From Iphinoe sp. HA4291-MV1 (GTDB lineage: Bacteria; Cyanobacteriota; Cyanobacteriia; Cyanobacteriales; Nostocaceae): a stretch of DNA of 64,000 nucleotides. Every line of letters starts with the position of its first letter. Within the stretch, counting starts at the first letter, position 1. Below, piece by piece: positions 28,732 to 38,900 of this stretch. The notes beneath the pieces were generated by a model. It worked only from the letters and a program-made list of their open reading frames with translations, was not told the origin of the DNA and did not search any database. The stretch lies in the NCBI GenBank assembly GCA_019359415.1, contig JAHHHH010000022.1, forward strand, positions 22,489 to 86,488, in the 5' to 3' direction. A program made the translations under genes and the position numbers.

Positions 28732-28896
28732 TCAGCAATTGTGAGCATCCGCCTGACCTTGTAATTTATCACGCAGAACATTAGCAATACGCCTGACGGT
28801 AGTAGTATGGATAGTTCTTTTTGCACTCATCTTAACAATCTGTCCTGCGATTAATTCCACTCGTTCTTCCGGGTGAAAAATTCCCAACTCTGCCAT
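28732..28896 (-). pseudogene. Uma2-family N-terminal remnant
   Basis: A 54-codon frame beginning MAELGIFHPEERVELIAGQI and continuing VKMSAKRTIHTTTVRRIANVL. This is the Uma2 opening (PEERVELIEGQIIKMSAKGTAH in good copies). It stops at TGA 28732-28734 before any catalytic residue. The start abuts a possible MITE. Confidence 0.6.
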
Positions 28897-29233
28897 TTTA
28901 TCTCACATTCCGCATGAGTAAATGTGCTTAAACAATCTGCTCTCCGCAGGTTGTCGCGTCAAAACCAGAATTTTTCGGAATCGTCTAAAATCCAGTTTGG
29001 ATAAACATTTCACTCTTTTCTCATATATGGGGGTGTATAGAAGCGTTTTAGGTAAAACCGACTAACACGCCCGATGAATTATTGAGAATAGAGTCAACAA
29101 ACCTGATTTTGACACTTTCATTCGAGGCAAAGCTGAGTGTAGAATTTTGGTTTTCATGGCTGAACCCCTTGTTTTAGCTAGATTCTGGAAAATACCAAAA
29201 TCTGAAAATTAACCTGCGGAATGTGGGTTTTAT
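28896..29233. mobile_element. Possible 326-bp MITE or IS remnant with target duplication
   Basis: CACATTCCGCA (28904-28914) is repeated inverted at 29215-29225. Two more bases on each side nearly match, and TTTTAT flanks both ends (28896-28901 and 29228-29233) as a possible 6-bp target duplication. The interior has no recognisable transposase. Confidence 0.45.
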
Positions 29234-29567
29234 GGTATTCATTGACTGTCCAAAGCCGAAGAGTGAAAGGCGCTTCTTTTATGTGCATAGTGTTATGTAC
29301 TGAAGGTATTTATTAATAGAGTTGAAACTATCTTAGTGAGCGTTGCTTGCAGGAAATATTAGGTAATTCTCTACTATAAGTTTTTCTTTTCTCGATTTAT
29401 CAAGCTGAGCAAAAAACTTAGTTATTCCATTTCGCCAAATGTTTTTGGTTTCGGTTTAGCTATGAAACATAGAGGAACTATTGTAGCTGCTGAGACAGCA
29501 AAGATAGGAATAAACTGTAACATCTGGTAGTTCAGCTATATCCTTAAGCTTACAAGTACTGAAGACT
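29234..29567. other. Intergenic region, one possible micro-ORF
   Basis: 334 bp. On the minus strand, ATG 29523 opens a 33-codon frame to TAA 29422 with a hydrophobic start (MLQFIPIFAVSAATIVPLCF) and a polar end. No ribosome site is visible, so it may be chance. Nothing else is seen. Confidence 0.25.
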
Positions 29568-31211
29568 CTAAAACTTACAGATTTCTGCGAACTGAGGAAA
29601 TTCTACCCTTCGAACTAAGCCAACAGTTACTGGTAGATGTCCAGGTTCAGGGTTTTTAAAATCTGGTTCCATTCCCGCTTTATATCGTATTCTTCTAGTT
29701 TGCCAGTCGAAATCTTGCTCTACAATCTTCCTAAAGTTTCCATCTATCAAGCTTCCCCATCTAACTTCTTCATACATCTTTCGCCAGTTTTTTCCTTGGT
29801 TTTCGTAAATCAATTGCTGAGCGCTGAAACCGAACTTTCCATCACTTGCTGCACGCCAGAGATTATCAATTGTTTTTAAATCAGTACATGATAGTCTTTT
29901 TATCTCATCGTAATTAATATAGCCTCGTGATTGTGATTTTTCTCCTCCTAATTTCAAGAGAACTTCATAAGTTTCTGTATCAGATAATTGCCAGTTTTTC
30001 TGTCGCAAATAATCACGTAATTTGCTATAGTCTATACCTTGCTTTGAAGAGATAGATACCTTATCAAGTGCATCTGTTGCTGTAGAAGGAGTAAAAGCTT
30101 TAATTAACCCTAAAGCAATACCCAAAGCTACTAATGCTGCCAATCCTTGCGCTCCTGTTCCTAATGATGTTATCTTCTCCCAAATTGTTAGTTTTTGTAT
30201 GGTATTTTTGCTTGAAGGTCGATTTGAATTACCTACTGATTTTTTTGCTGCTCCTCGTTTCTGGGATAATGCAGCTATGTCTTGTATGACTTCATCTGCC
30301 GATGAATAACGTTTTTTAGTGCCTAATTCCACTAAATTGTCCAAAATTTTAGCTAAACTGTCACTAATATTCTTGCAGCGACTTCTCCACTCCCAAGAAT
30401 TACTGCCATCATCAAAAAGTTGAGGTGGATAGGTATTAGTTAATAAGCGAATACAAGTGACACCCAAACCATATAAATCACTCGCGAAAACTTCTCTGCC
30501 TTTTTGTTGTTCTGGAGCCATATAGTTTGGGGTTCCTATACCAGTTCCCATTTGAGCAGTACCTCTGTTAGTTGTAGTGACTGTAGGTCTAGGTACAACC
30601 AGTTTAGCTGCACCAAAATCAACTAGAACTAGCGGCTTCTTTCCCACAGGTCTAATAATATTCTCAGGTTTGATATCTCTGTGAATTACATTTTTGTCGT
30701 GAATAAATTTGAGGACTGGTAGCAACTCATTCAGAACTTGCCATATTTGAGATTCTGTGAATGCTCCTTGCCGGTTTACATCAACCTCTAGATTTACCCC
30801 ATCAATAAACTCTTGTACTATATAGGCATAACCATCTTGTTCAAAATGCGTTATTAATGAAGGAATTTGAGGATGTTTTAGCTGAGCTAGTTGAGTCACT
30901 TCTGTACGATATATGTCGGGGATTTGATTTATAGCTTGCTGTCCTGGAATTATAGTGTTGGATTGAAGATTAATCTTGCTATTTGGAATACCGGCTGTGT
31001 TTTGAAGATAAAACTGTTTAATTAAGCATTTCGATTCATAAACACTGTGTTCATCTACAGCCTTAAATGTCCTACCAAACCCTCCTTGACCAATCATTTC
31101 AATCGGACGGAAGCGATTGCTAAGGAGTAATCCTGAGCCACAACTTAGGCAGAACTTAACTGTATCAGGATTTTGCGGATTTTGACATAACGGATTGACA
31201 CAAATTTTCAT
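29568..31211 (-). CDS. Serine/threonine protein kinase with C-terminal GUN4 domain
   Basis: 547 residues. An N-terminal zinc-ribbon (CVNPLCQNPQNPDTVKFCLSC, two Cys pairs) precedes a Hanks-type kinase domain (about 35-310): IGQGGFGRTF, lysine in CLIKQF, catalytic HRDIKPEN, DFG in VDFGAAK, and APE in YMAPEQQ. A single hydrophobic segment (about 345-365) follows. Residues about 390-545 are a GUN4 domain (YSKLRDYLRQKNW, DLKTIDNLWRAASDGKFGFSAQQLIY). GUN4 binds porphyrins and activates Mg-chelatase, so tetrapyrrole-responsive signalling is an inference. The N-terminus is cytosolic. Confidence 0.88.
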   Translation of the reverse strand: MKICVNPLCQNPQNPDTVKFCLSCGSGLLLSNRFRPIEMIGQGGFGRTFKAVDEHSVYESKCLIKQFYLQNTAGIPNSKINLQSNTIIPGQQAINQIPDIYRTEVTQLAQLKHPQIPSLITHFEQDGYAYIVQEFIDGVNLEVDVNRQGAFTESQIWQVLNELLPVLKFIHDKNVIHRDIKPENIIRPVGKKPLVLVDFGAAKLVVPRPTVTTTNRGTAQMGTGIGTPNYMAPEQQKGREVFASDLYGLGVTCIRLLTNTYPPQLFDDGSNSWEWRSRCKNISDSLAKILDNLVELGTKKRYSSADEVIQDIAALSQKRGAAKKSVGNSNRPSSKNTIQKLTIWEKITSLGTGAQGLAALVALGIALGLIKAFTPSTATDALDKVSISSKQGIDYSKLRDYLRQKNWQLSDTETYEVLLKLGGEKSQSRGYINYDEIKRLSCTDLKTIDNLWRAASDGKFGFSAQQLIYENQGKNWRKMYEEVRWGSLIDGNFRKIVEQDFDWQTRRIRYKAGMEPDFKNPEPGHLPVTVGLVRRVEFPQFAEICKF

Positions 31212-31422
31212 AAAAGTAATAAAAGCAACTCTTTTTTACTCAAGAATTATTGTAACAAATAGGCTTTTTGCTCTTTTGGTTGTTGTGTTATAAATAAAAC
31301 TTAATAGTTTTTATAATTCTGCAACACTTTGATAACCAGCAACTTGAGTTAAGATAAAACTTTTGTCAGAACTCTTTGTTGAGGTAAGATGTCGGGAAAA
31401 AGAAATAGAAATAGAAATAAGT

Positions 31423-31444
31423 AAGGATGAAAATTTTCATCCTT
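31423..31444 (-). terminator. Palindrome downstream of sdhA
   Basis: AAGGATGAAAA followed by TTTTCATCCTT forms a perfect 11-bp arm palindrome 24 bp after the sdhA stop. It has no long U-tract, so it is only a candidate. Confidence 0.4.
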
Positions 31445-31467
31445 GAGCTTTGACACTTTAGCCTTTC

Positions 31468-33195
31468 CTAATACTTCCGCTCTTGTGGCTGAAACATGGT
31501 AATTGCGACTGGGCGATATTGGATATCAATCCCTGCTGGCGAATAATAAGCCATTGTGTGCTTTAAGAAGTTAACATCATCCCGTTGGGGACAATCTTCA
31601 CGGAAGTGAGCACCACGACTTTCCTGACGATTTAAGGCTGATTCCAAAATGATACGCCCTACCACCATCAAACTCCGCGTTTCAAATGCTTCTATGATTT
31701 CTGTATTCCAGCAACTGCCTTTATCATCTAAATATATCTGCGAATATTGTTGTTCTAATTCTTGCACTTTATTTAGACCTTCACGCATTAATTCCTCGGT
31801 GCGGAAAACGCCACAATACTGAGTCATGGAATCTTGGAAGGCTTGACGGACTTGATTAATGCGGTACTTCCCAGACTGTTCTAGCAGGACTTGAATTTGT
31901 TGCTGAGCTTCGGTGATGTAGCGTTGCTCGTCCACTGTTGGCAGCTTGCGTTTTTGCACAATTTGTGCTATGATTGCTCCGGTTCTACGTCCATAAACCA
32001 CACATTCCAACAAGGAATTACTGCCGAGGCGATTTGCACCATGTACGGAAACACAAGCAGTTTCTCCAGCAGCAAAGAAGCCATCAATCAGACTATCGCC
32101 ACTACTACGAACTTGACCATTGGTATTTACCGGGATACCACCCATGCAATAATGAATTGTAGGACGGACAGGCATAGGTTGAGTCACTGCGTCAACACCA
32201 ACCAGACGATGTGCTTCCTCCCAACAGAAGGGAACGCGACTCATAATTTTTTCCTTACCCATGTGCCGCAAGTCAAGATAGACAAAGGGACCACCTGCAC
32301 TCCCATCAGGATAAACACCGCGACCAGCACGAATTTCGTAAGCGATCGCTCGTGAAGTAATATCACGCGGAGCAAGTTCCATGCGACTGGGAGCGTATCT
32401 TTCCATAAAGCGTTCTCCCTCAGAGTTGATGAGATACGCTCCTTCCCCGCGCACTGCTTCTGAAATCAGCACTCCTACCGGATATAATCCTGTAGGATGA
32501 AATTGCACAAATTCCATATCTTCTAAGGGTAAACCAGCCAAAGCAGTCATTGCCAAACCATCACCCGTGGAAGCAAAATCATTAGACGTGGTATTATACA
32601 CCCGCCCATAGCCACCAGTCGCAAACATCACTGCTTTAGCCCGTACCACCTCTATATGTCCATCTAAGATGCGGTACATCACCAAACCTTTCGCCTGACT
32701 CTCTTCTAAAATCAGGCGCATCACGTACCACTCTTGATAAATTTGGACACCATATCGTCGTAAGTTGTTCACGAGTTCATGCAAAATGGCGTGACCAGTT
32801 TTATCAGCAGCGTAGCAAGTACGATTGTGAGAATGTCCGCCAAAAGCGCGTTGAGCAATGCGACCATCGCTTAAACGGGAGAACAAAACACCCATGTGTT
32901 CTAGGTCAATGACTACATCTGGTGCTTCACGAGTGAGAATTTCTACTGCATCTTGGTCAGCTAAATAATCGGAACCCTTCACAGTGTCAAAAGCATGAGC
33001 TTCCCAACTGTCCTCTGAATCAACATTTTTCAGAGACGCAGCCATACCACCTTGTGCTGCGACCGAGTGAGAACGAATCGGGTGAGTTTTAGCAACTACT
33101 GCTACATTCAAACTAGGGTCAATGCGAGCAATTTCTACTGCAGCGCGACACCCGGCTAAGCCACCTCCGACAATAATCACATCGTGTTCAAGCAT
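31468..33195 (-). CDS. sdhA: Succinate dehydrogenase / fumarate reductase flavoprotein subunit
   Basis: 575 residues. The FAD-binding motif is [13 protein letters not shown] at the N-terminus. SHSVAAQGG (about 42-50) carries the histidine (His43) that is covalently flavinylated in the family. The substrate-binding loop has [13 protein letters not shown], and the active-site arginine block is [20 protein letters not shown] and [11 protein letters not shown] complete the signature. It oxidises succinate and passes electrons to the SdhB iron-sulfur subunit. No sdhB or sdhC lies nearby, as is common in cyanobacteria. Confidence 0.93.
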   Translation of the reverse strand: MLEHDVIIVGGGLAGCRAAVEIARIDPSLNVAVVAKTHPIRSHSVAAQGGMAASLKNVDSEDSWEAHAFDTVKGSDYLADQDAVEILTREAPDVVIDLEHMGVLFSRLSDGRIAQRAFGGHSHNRTCYAADKTGHAILHELVNNLRRYGVQIYQEWYVMRLILEESQAKGLVMYRILDGHIEVVRAKAVMFATGGYGRVYNTTSNDFASTGDGLAMTALAGLPLEDMEFVQFHPTGLYPVGVLISEAVRGEGAYLINSEGERFMERYAPSRMELAPRDITSRAIAYEIRAGRGVYPDGSAGGPFVYLDLRHMGKEKIMSRVPFCWEEAHRLVGVDAVTQPMPVRPTIHYCMGGIPVNTNGQVRSSGDSLIDGFFAAGETACVSVHGANRLGSNSLLECVVYGRRTGAIIAQIVQKRKLPTVDEQRYITEAQQQIQVLLEQSGKYRINQVRQAFQDSMTQYCGVFRTEELMREGLNKVQELEQQYSQIYLDDKGSCWNTEIIEAFETRSLMVVGRIILESALNRQESRGAHFREDCPQRDDVNFLKHTMAYYSPAGIDIQYRPVAITMFQPQERKY

Positions 33196-33484
33196 AACAA
33201 GTCCCTAACTAAGCAATTTAAAATCCAGAAAAAACAAGCGTGCTAGTAAAGTAGTCTATCCTTTCACTGTATGCACTTCTTTTTGCGTGACAGCTTATCA
33301 AAACTGGACTTTAGACTAAAATGCAATATGTGGCGTCTGTAAAAAAAATTCCCCGCCAGCAGACAGGGATATGGTGTCAATTCTGGATTTTGGTTTGGTG
33401 CAATGGGGATTGTTTAGTTATTAGCTATTCTTTACCACTAGCCACTAACAACTAACCACAAAGGAGTCCTCAATCTAAAATCCA

Positions 33485-33799
33485 TCAGCTAGATGCTTGT
33501 ACAGGTTGTTGCTGCGAAACATTACCTGGTATTGGTTCCAATCTAGTTCCTGGTTCTACAGGAGACACTTCAATATGATTTAGCAGAGTAGTCACGAAGG
33601 CAAAAAGCAAGAAAGGCAAAGATAGTAGAACTACGAGTCCAACAGTGGCTAAAGCATAAACAGGTTTTTTGGCACCCATCAACGCTAAAGCTGACGCCAA
33701 ACTTATTGTAATGGTAATCAACCAAACAATGATTTGACCATAGATGTCGCCGAAGGTAAGGGTACAGACAAATCGATACTTTTGAATGTTACTCGTCAT
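33485..33799 (-). CDS. Small two-span membrane protein
   Basis: 104 residues that I do not recognise. Two hydrophobic segments (about 21-42 and 49-72) are followed by a polar, Pro/Gln-rich C-terminus (EPIPGNVSQQQPVQ). AGAGG seven bases before the ATG supports the start. It lies between sdhA and another small membrane protein. Confidence 0.55.
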   Translation of the reverse strand: MTSNIQKYRFVCTLTFGDIYGQIIVWLITITISLASALALMGAKKPVYALATVGLVVLLSLPFLLFAFVTTLLNHIEVSPVEPGTRLEPIPGNVSQQQPVQASS

Positions 33800-34116
33800 A
33801 AATTGCCTCTAGTATCTTCTTAGGTTCTACGTTAGAGCCATGTTTGCTTTTCAGACGATTTCTAAATATTTTTGAAACAATTGTAATATCACTTCACAAT
33901 TAACCGCCTTTTTTTTCGTATGAACATGGTAATGTGACTGAGAACCCATAAACAGTTAAACAATTATAATAAAACGAAGGACAATCAAATGAAGAATTTT
34001 GAACAAACAGTTATAAAAACTTAATGGTGAATTCAGGTAATTCTCGAAAATTGCTAAAATAGAGTTGTACCTTACACAAGATCGGTGAGTTGGATGAAAG
34101 TGATTTAACTGGTGAT
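33800..34116. other. Intergenic region
   Basis: 317 bp, AT-rich. No gene, array or clear hairpin is seen. Confidence 0.5.
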
Positions 34117-34470
34117 TTAATTATCAGTTTTGCCGTCACTAGATTCTAGCTGTTTAATTTTCATCAGCAAGTCAAAATCATCACTACTCACAATTGTTTC
34201 CAAGTTAGCGATTCTTTGCTCTAACAGTTCTACCTTCTGCTGAGGTAAAGAGTTGTTTTTTGATTTTTTGTCATCAGAACGCCACACAGCAACTGTACCG
34301 ACGGCTGCACCTGTGATAGCAGCTAAAGGTAAAATAGGACCACTTTTTGTGACAGCAGAAAGCGGAATACAAATTGCTAGTATTCCTACAGTAAGACCCC
34401 AAATTCTTGAGGTTGCAGCAACACGCACATCTTTATATTCTTCCAGGCTTTCTTTAAATTTTTTAGCCAT
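34117..34470 (-). CDS. Small membrane protein with C-terminal coiled coil
   Basis: 117 residues. Two hydrophobic helices (about 23-42 and 46-62, ending AVWRSDDKKSK) are followed by a heptad-patterned helix (LPQQKVELLEQRIANLETIV) and an acidic end. Probable role: membrane-tethered oligomer. I do not recognise a family. Confidence 0.55.
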   Translation of the reverse strand: MAKKFKESLEEYKDVRVAATSRIWGLTVGILAICIPLSAVTKSGPILPLAAITGAAVGTVAVWRSDDKKSKNNSLPQQKVELLEQRIANLETIVSSDDFDLLMKIKQLESSDGKTDN

Positions 34471-34578
34471 AAATTTATTTTAGAGTCATTATCTAATACC
34501 TTGACATGAACCTCTACAAATCTACCTCCTACTATTGGGTTAAGTAGATTTGCTTGTTTGATAAGGGAGATCCAAAAA

Positions 34579-34651
34579 ATAAAATGTCCCGCCGTGTATT
34601 AAGTTAACGGGTTGGTGTAGAGGATCTGGGTTTGACGGCGGGACATTTTAT
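34579..34651. repeat. 73-bp element with 17-bp perfect inverted repeats
   Basis: ATAAAATGTCCCGCCGT at 34579-34595 is exactly complementary to 34635-34651, with a 39-bp loop. It may be a mini-MITE. As RNA it could also act as a bidirectional terminator because the stems end in T/A runs. Confidence 0.7.
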
Positions 34652-34831
34652 TACGCTTAAGTGCCTAAAGATGATCATGAAAATGACTTGTGTGGAAAGA
34701 AGATAGAAAGAGGTGCTTTTTTATACTAAAAAAGTTCGGCTTAGAGCGATCGCATCTTACAACAGTTATAGCAGCACATCACTTCACTGGAATAAGCTAA
34801 ATTTAGATTTAAACTGCTAGGAGTGGAGATA

Positions 34832-34960
34832 ATGTTATTAGAATTGAAGCGCATCCATGTTCCACCGGGACAACGAGTGCTGTTTTCTGATGTCACCTGG
34901 CAAGAATTTGAAACAATTCTAGAGGATTTAGGGGAGCACCGTTTTGGGTGCAACATATAG
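34832..34960 (+). pseudogene. Uma2-family N-terminal remnant
   Basis: A 42-codon frame with a good ribosome site (GGAG) starting MLLELKRIHVPPGQRVLFSD and continuing VTWQEFETILEDLGEHR, a classic Uma2 opening. After EHR the family consensus breaks off (FGCNI, stop). The junction meets an xisI remnant coming from the other strand. Confidence 0.7.
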
Positions 34961-35079
34961 TAGTCGTGTCTTGTATCAAAAATTAATTCTGTTTCCACAT
35001 CTCCACGCTTGGATTTGAAGCTGCCGTGTTTAGTTAAAATGGTCTGGATACATTGGCGATAATGCTCTAAATCTGCCAT
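34961..35079 (-). pseudogene. xisI: xisI N-terminal remnant
   Basis: From ATG 35079 the minus strand reads MADLEHYRQCIQTILTKHGS then KRGDVETELIFDTRHDYYML, the start of XisI (fdxN-element excision controlling factor family). Downstream the frame runs on as antisense of the Uma2 remnant and is not XisI-like. No xisH partner is adjacent. XisH/XisI pairs are common throughout cyanobacteria, so this does not imply an fdxN element here. Confidence 0.65.
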
Positions 35080-35106
35080 TGCACTATGACCTACATGATA
35101 GGTTAA

Positions 35107-35169
35107 TTACCTCTCCTTGCCCTTCAGGCACCCCTCTCCTTAATAAGGAGAGGAGCTGGGAGTGAGGTT
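35107..35169. repeat. CCTCTCC...GGAGAGG palindromic dispersed repeat
   Basis: Contains ACCCCTCTCCTTAATAAGGAGAGG, split here as CCTCTCCTTA and TAAGGAGAGG, a perfect hairpin. Related copies flank the DUF559 gene on the other side (35602-35640) and lie at 35901-35948. Confidence 0.75.
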
Positions 35170-35183
35170 CAACAAACATCATA

Positions 35184-35552
35184 CTATTTCCTTAAATTTC
35201 GTATATTCTGAGCAATACTTTCTAACACCTCAGACAAATTTCCATACACATCATTATTAGTAAATCTAATAAAATTAATTCCTGCTGATTCAAGAAATTC
35301 TTGTATTGCCTGATCGTATTCAGCAGCACCATTTTCAAAATGGCTTTCACAGTCAATTTCTATCGCTAGCCTCAACTCAGGACTATAGAAATCTATAACA
35401 AACTTATCTACACTATATTGTCTGCGAAACTTGCAGTTTTCAAGCTGCCTATCTCTAAGTTTATCCCAAATAAGTTTCTCGGCTTTTGTAATATTTTGGC
35501 GCAATAGTCGCCTTTTATCTTTTTCACTATCTTTGTTATAAAGTTGAGTCAT
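35184..35552 (-). CDS. DUF559 (Vsr-like) endonuclease-domain protein
   Basis: 122 residues from ATG 35552; a TTG ten codons upstream is the alternative. LRQNITKAEKLIWDKLRDRQL opens the family. KFRRQYSVDKFVIDFYSPELRLAIEIDCESHF carries the D-x(n)-E-x-D catalytic acidic pattern of the PD-(D/E)XK fold. The C-terminus (INFIRFTNNDVYGNLSEVLESI) is typical. The function of these stand-alone nucleases is unknown. The gene is bracketed by copies of one palindromic repeat, suggesting arrival as a cassette. Confidence 0.82.
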   Translation of the reverse strand: MTQLYNKDSEKDKRRLLRQNITKAEKLIWDKLRDRQLENCKFRRQYSVDKFVIDFYSPELRLAIEIDCESHFENGAAEYDQAIQEFLESAGINFIRFTNNDVYGNLSEVLESIAQNIRNLRK

Positions 35553-35960
35553 TCTAACTTCAATATTTTTAAACTTATACAAAAAAAGCTTATTTATTTC
35601 CAGTTCCCTCTCCTTTATAAGGAGAGGGTTAGGGTGAGGTAAAGCAAGAACTATAAACGTAAGGATTCAGGTATTTGAAACCCAGTCACAGAGACAGTTT
35701 CAAAATTAAGTTTGGCTTATTAACATAGCTTTAGTCGCAATAATGTACGAAAAAATAAGCTTTACGTGATTCTTATTGAGAATATAAATTTGTGGCTAAT
35801 CCCCGGAACCCCTTATCACGAAACGATTTTAGAGATTTTAGTATGACCTGAATCCTTACCTATAAACCTTTATCCAGTCTTGTATTGCCGACAATCTAAT
35901 TACCTCACCCCGCCCTTCGGGCACCCCTCTCCTTATTAAGGAGAGGGGAAAAGGAATAGA
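35553..35960. other. Intergenic region with two palindromic repeats
   Basis: Holds repeat copies at 35602-35640 (CCTCTCCTTTATAAGGAGAG) and 35901-35948 (CACCCCGCCCTTCGGGC, then CTCTCC/GGAGAG). No gene is visible. Confidence 0.65.
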
Positions 35961-38900
35961 TTACGCGCTAAAGTACTTCGCTACTGGGTGATAAGTGATA
36001 ATCGCAGTCGTAGACTGTTCAGGATAAAGCTGTTCACTTTCATCCATGTGCAAATCTATACGCTCTGCTCCCAACAACTCCAGCTGCTTGTATTGATCCT
36101 GAATATTCGGACAAGCCGGATACCCAAAACTATACCGCGAGCCACGATAGCGCTGAGCCAAAACATCCCGAATATTATCCGGTTCCTCAGCCGCAAAACC
36201 CAACTCTCGACGGATACGGGCGTGTGTCCACTCCGCCAGCGCTTCTGCCATCTGCACTGCAAAACCGTGGAAATACAGGTAATCTGTGTATTGATTGCTT
36301 GCAAACAGCTTTTGAGCATATTCCGTAGCAATATGCCCAACCGTCACCGCCTGCATTGGAAACACGTCAATAATACCCGTTTCCTTCGGCGCAAAAAAAT
36401 CTGCAATGCATAGTCTCCTTAACGACTTTTGCCGAGGAAACTCAAACTTTCCTATCTCCTCTGCGACGCCAGTCGCTACAACGGGGGTAACCCCCGCAAC
36501 GTGCTGGCTCCTCTGTGCGCCTCTGCGGTTCGTATCATAAAGATACAAAGTATTTCCCTCCGCCTGACAAGGGAAATATCCATAAATCACCTGCAGATGC
36601 AGCAACTTCTCTTCAATAATCCGCTGCTTCCACTCCTCCAAAATCGGATACACCTTCTCATCCAAGAAAACCTGATACTCTTCCTTAGATTGCTCTTTCG
36701 GCTTGCGGAATTGCCATTGTCCCACAATCAAAGCTTGTAAATCTAAATACCAGAAAACCTCCTCCAAAGGAATATCCTCTGGCTGCAGTATCTTCGTTCC
36801 CCACAAAGGCGGCGTTGGACGTTCAATATCTACCGCCACAGCTTCAGAACGACGGGTATCCACTTCTTTTGGTTCAGGAGATTTTTCCTCAACCGCCTCC
36901 GCTACAGGTTGTTTGTGACCATTTCCTGACACTTGGGCAGTTTCAGCGGTTTCATTCAAAAATCCCCGCAAATCATCCCATTGACTCGCAGCCTTGGCTG
37001 GCATTAACTTATCCATGAAGTGCAAATCAGAAAATGCATCTTTGCCGTAAACCACTTTACCTTTATAGGTATTTTGGCAATCTTGATCAACAAACTTGGG
37101 TGTCAGCGCTGCACCGCCTAAAATCACAGGGACGGTGATTCCCTTTTCGTTGAATACTCCCAAATTCTCTTTCATGAAAGCAGTGGATTTCACCAGTAAC
37201 CCGCTCATGGCAATACAATCAGCTTTGTGCTGTTCGTATGCATTGATGATGTTCTCCACTGGCTGCTTAATTCCCAGATTAATCACCCTGTAACCGTTAT
37301 TTGACAAGATGATATCCACCAGGTTTTTACCAATGTCGTGAACATCGCCTTTCACCGTGGCAATTATAAATGTACCTTTGGCATTGTTAAGCGATTCTGA
37401 CTTTTCCATGAAAGGTTCCAAATAAGCCACCGCTGCTTTCATGGTTTCCGCTGACTGTAAGACGAAGGGAAGCTGCATTTGTCCAGAACCGAACAACTCA
37501 CCGACAACTTTCATCCCATCCAACAGGAAAGTGTTGATAATTTCCAGTGGAGGATACTTTTCTAAAGCTTTGGTGAGTTGTTCTTCTAAACCGATGCGTT
37601 CGCCATCAATAATATGGCGCTTGAGACGTTCTTCAATGGGGAGATTTTCGTCAATACCTTTGTCGCGTTTCGTCGTCACCCCTTCAAATAATCTCGTCAG
37701 TTCTCCCAAGGGATCATAAACGCAGACATCTCCCTCAAATTTCCGCTCATCGTAAATCAACTGGTGACAAACTTCTTGATGGCGTTCCTCAATCCGCGAC
37801 AGTGGTAAAATCTTGCTAGCGCTGACAATTGCCGCATCCATCCCAGCTGCCATTGCTTCGTGCAGGAACATGGAGTTGAGGACGATACGTGATGCAGGGT
37901 TAAGACCAAAGGAGATATTGGAAACACCTAAAACGACATGACATCCAGGTAACTCTTGACGAATCCGGCAGATTGCTTCAATTGTTGCTTTACCGTTAGT
38001 ACGGTCTTCTTCAATCCCCGTGGAAATGGGTAGTGCTAAGGTATCAAAAAATATTTCTGTCGCCGGAATCCCGTATTCAACAGCTTGACGATAGGCGCGT
38101 TGAGCGATCGCAAACTTTTTGTCTGCTGTCCGTGCCATTCCTTCTTCGTCTATTGTACCAATAACAACACCAGCACCGTATTTTTTTGCCAGTTCCAACA
38201 CCTTCAAGAAACGCGGCTCTCCATCTTCATAGTTGGTAGAGTTCAACATACACTTACCACCAGCAACTTTCAGTCCTGCTTCCATCTTTTCCCATTCGGT
38301 GGAGTCGAGCATTAATGGTAGTGTCACATTATTGACTAGACGTGAAACCACCTCGTGCATATCACGTACACCGTCACGTCCGACATAGTCAACGTTGACA
38401 TCCAGAATGTGTGCGCCTTCCTTGACTTGTGCCCTCGCCATTGATACCAGCCCATCCCAATCTTCTGCATTGAGTAACTCGCGGCATTTTTTGGAACCAC
38501 TGGCGTTGAGGCGTTCGCCGATAATTAAGAATGAATTGTCTTGCTCGTAAGGTTGGGTGTTGTATATTGACGCTGCGGCTGGTTCAAGTTCAGGATGTCT
38601 GACTTTTGGCGTCAGGTCTTTGGTAATTTCTGCTAATTGTTGAATGTGTTCTGGACGTGTCCCACAGCAACCCCCAATCACTTGGACACCCAAATCTTCA
38701 ACAAAATGCATTAATGACATCCGTAATTCCATTGGTGTAACGCGGTAATGAGCTTGACCGCCAACATTCTCAGGCAAACCAGCGTTAGGAATACAGGAAA
38801 CGACGAAAGGCGAATGTTCGCAAAGATACTTGATGTGCGGTTTCATCAAGTCTGGACCTGTGGCACAGTTCAGACCGAGAACGTCAATTGGATAGGGTTC

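Noticed and set aside
34961-35079. Evidence for an fdxN-type excision element
   Set aside because: Only an xisI stub is present, with no xisF, xisH or attachment sites. XisI homologues are widespread without such elements.
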